Assembly: GCA_039105265.1 (NCBI GenBank)
Contig: JAPFFF010000062.1
Span: 558,001 to 622,000, forward strand
DNA: 64,000 bases
Origin: Tritrichomonas musculus
Taxonomy: Eukaryota; Parabasalia; Tritrichomonadida; Tritrichomonadidae
Reading direction: 5' to 3'
In this document: positions 62,892 through 64,000 of the stretch, piece by piece
How positions within the stretch are numbered: position 1 is the stretch's first letter
Layout: the number at the start of each line of letters is the position of its first letter
Position numbers and translations under genes: made by a program
Notes under the pieces: generated by a model
What the model saw: the letters and a program-made list of their open reading frames with translations, nothing else
Told to the model about the DNA's origin: nothing
Database searches by the model: none

Positions 62892-64000
62892 TCAAAAAAT
62901 CAAATTGACTAGTTTTTTTTTCAATATATCGAAAATAATATTAAATTTATCGTCATCAATTTTTCTCATTCTTGAGTTATCACCCATTTCAAAAAGCTCG
63001 CCTTTTCCTGAGAATTACTCCCAATTAGGGAGTCCTTCGCCATTTGGATCACCGGTTTTACAGAAATTGATGAAATATTGAGAAGCAATTTTTCCCATCC
63101 GAAGATCAGATTGGCCCCAGTACTTGTCAATGACATGTGAGAAATAGTTAAAGAAGAAAGGCTTATCACCATCATGAATAGCACCCAGCTGAGTTGGTCC
63201 AGGTTTTGAATGAGAGAACTGAACCACATATGCCAAGTATCTGTATTTCGCGACGATTAAATAAACGGTCCTCAACAAATCACCTAAGTCGATCCCATCA
63301 GAGAAGTTTCCCATCAAGAGAGCGAAGGATGAATCACCTAAACCTATGAATTCATCACTGTGGTTATATCCAGTGATTAAGCCAATTTCATTGGATTTGC
63401 TAAGTGCAATTTCATCACGCCAGACTCCGCTGTTGATGTAGACGTTGTCCACGCAAGGACCGGAGAGGACGTTTGCCGTGATTCCCTCAATTGTTTTCAA
63501 AATATCAGAAATATTCATTTTTCTCAGTCTCACCAAATCGGAATGATTTTTCATCAGCGCATTTCCCTTCTCTTTTTTGGCAGCCAAATCCATGACACCT
63601 CCAATTGAGTCGAGCGGATAACTCATTGAAACAGCCCTGTGAACAGCCATTTAGCTTTTGGCGATATCATTAACATGTCGATCAAATTGGCACCTGCCGA
63701 TCCGCCGTAAAGAATGACGTTGTTTGGATCACCGCCTAATTTTTCTATGTTGTCTTTCACTCAATGAAGACCCTTGATCAAGTCCATCATTCCGTAGTTG
63801 CCGGCGCTTCCTTCCGGATCCTCCTGCTGCAAGGCATCGCTGCCAAGGAATCCAAGCAAGCCGACGCGGTAATTAGGTCATAGAAAAACAACTTTTTGTG
63901 AGGCAAGATATTCACCATTGTACACTTCAAAACTGTTGCTTCCTGAGACCCAGGCGCCGCTGTATGCAAAGAAAACGACTGGCATTTTGCTGCTGTTGAT
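62892..64000 (-). pseudogene. Type-B carboxylesterase/cholinesterase-like gene, decayed (5' part outside window)
   Basis: The minus strand from the window edge reads an alpha/beta-hydrolase of the type-B carboxylesterase family: MPVVFFAYSGAWVSGS, PNYRVGLLGFLG, GSAGNYGMMDLIKG, the nucleophile elbow LYGGSAGAN (family norm GESAG), HRAVSMSYPL, LITGYNHSDE and INFCKTGDPNGEGLPNW. It is broken by in-frame stops (a TGA before PNYRV; a TGA where KWVKDN is expected; a TAA after LPNWE near 63015) and a frame slip near 63640. The reading continues in frame after the last stop to 62892 (GELFEMGDNSRMRKIDDDKF), the normal C-terminus. The sequence is GC-richer than its surroundings, so decay is probably recent. 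Confidence 0.8.

Overview
The window looks like an AT-rich nuclear contig of a parabasalid protist, most likely a trichomonad of the Tritrichomonas/Trichomonas type. The gene families are the main reason. They include a protein kinase fused to a long Sel1-repeat array, ankyrin (DUF3447-like) proteins joined to BspA-type leucine-rich repeats, a Pmp-like surface protein, BTB-like/discoidin proteins, a Maverick/Polinton and a mariner close to trichomonad mariners. Several genes also carry a TCA-T-type initiator only 6-18 bases before the ATG, as trichomonads do. The species is an inference; no rRNA is present to settle it.

Layout. 1-3020: 3' part of the gene for a kinase with Sel1 repeats. 3290-7935: transposon graveyard, in which a Mutator-like element (9-bp target duplication) sits inside an hAT-like element (8-bp duplication), itself inside an older repeat; a second copy of that older family follows. 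8494-12273: an unknown acidic-tailed gene, a MINDY-type deubiquitinase and a broken Doa1/PLAA-like WD40 gene. 13298-17830: an ankyrin/BspA locus whose BspA part is 25 nearly identical 23-residue repeats, then a leucine-rich-repeat relic. 18616-25274: a GTPase with a membrane tail, a terminal-inverted-repeat element, a Ser/Asp/Glu-rich gene and a second ankyrin/BspA locus with diverged repeats. 25941-28529: a single-pass surface protein. 28625-36683: a tRNA-Gln directly abutted by a partial Maverick/Polinton and, beyond it, a perfect 51-bp inverted repeat. 37170-38455: a decayed mariner. 41618-46615: a 1665-residue Pmp-like surface protein with five long internal repeats. 46879-50875: a BTB-like/discoidin protein and a serpin with an RMRR reactive-loop motif. 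51121-53313: two convergent tRNA-Pro genes in a large inverted repeat whose spacer holds transposons and orphan BspA pieces. 53772-59356: a small helical protein, a MULE-like relic, a second BTB-like/discoidin protein and an RCC1-like protein. 62892-64000: a decayed carboxylesterase.

The genes do not form a pathway. The coherent theme is surface and adhesion proteins (BspA, Pmp-like and stalked membrane proteins) diversifying by repeat homogenisation in a region loaded with mobile DNA. Roughly half of the window is AT-rich intergenic sequence without recognisable genes.
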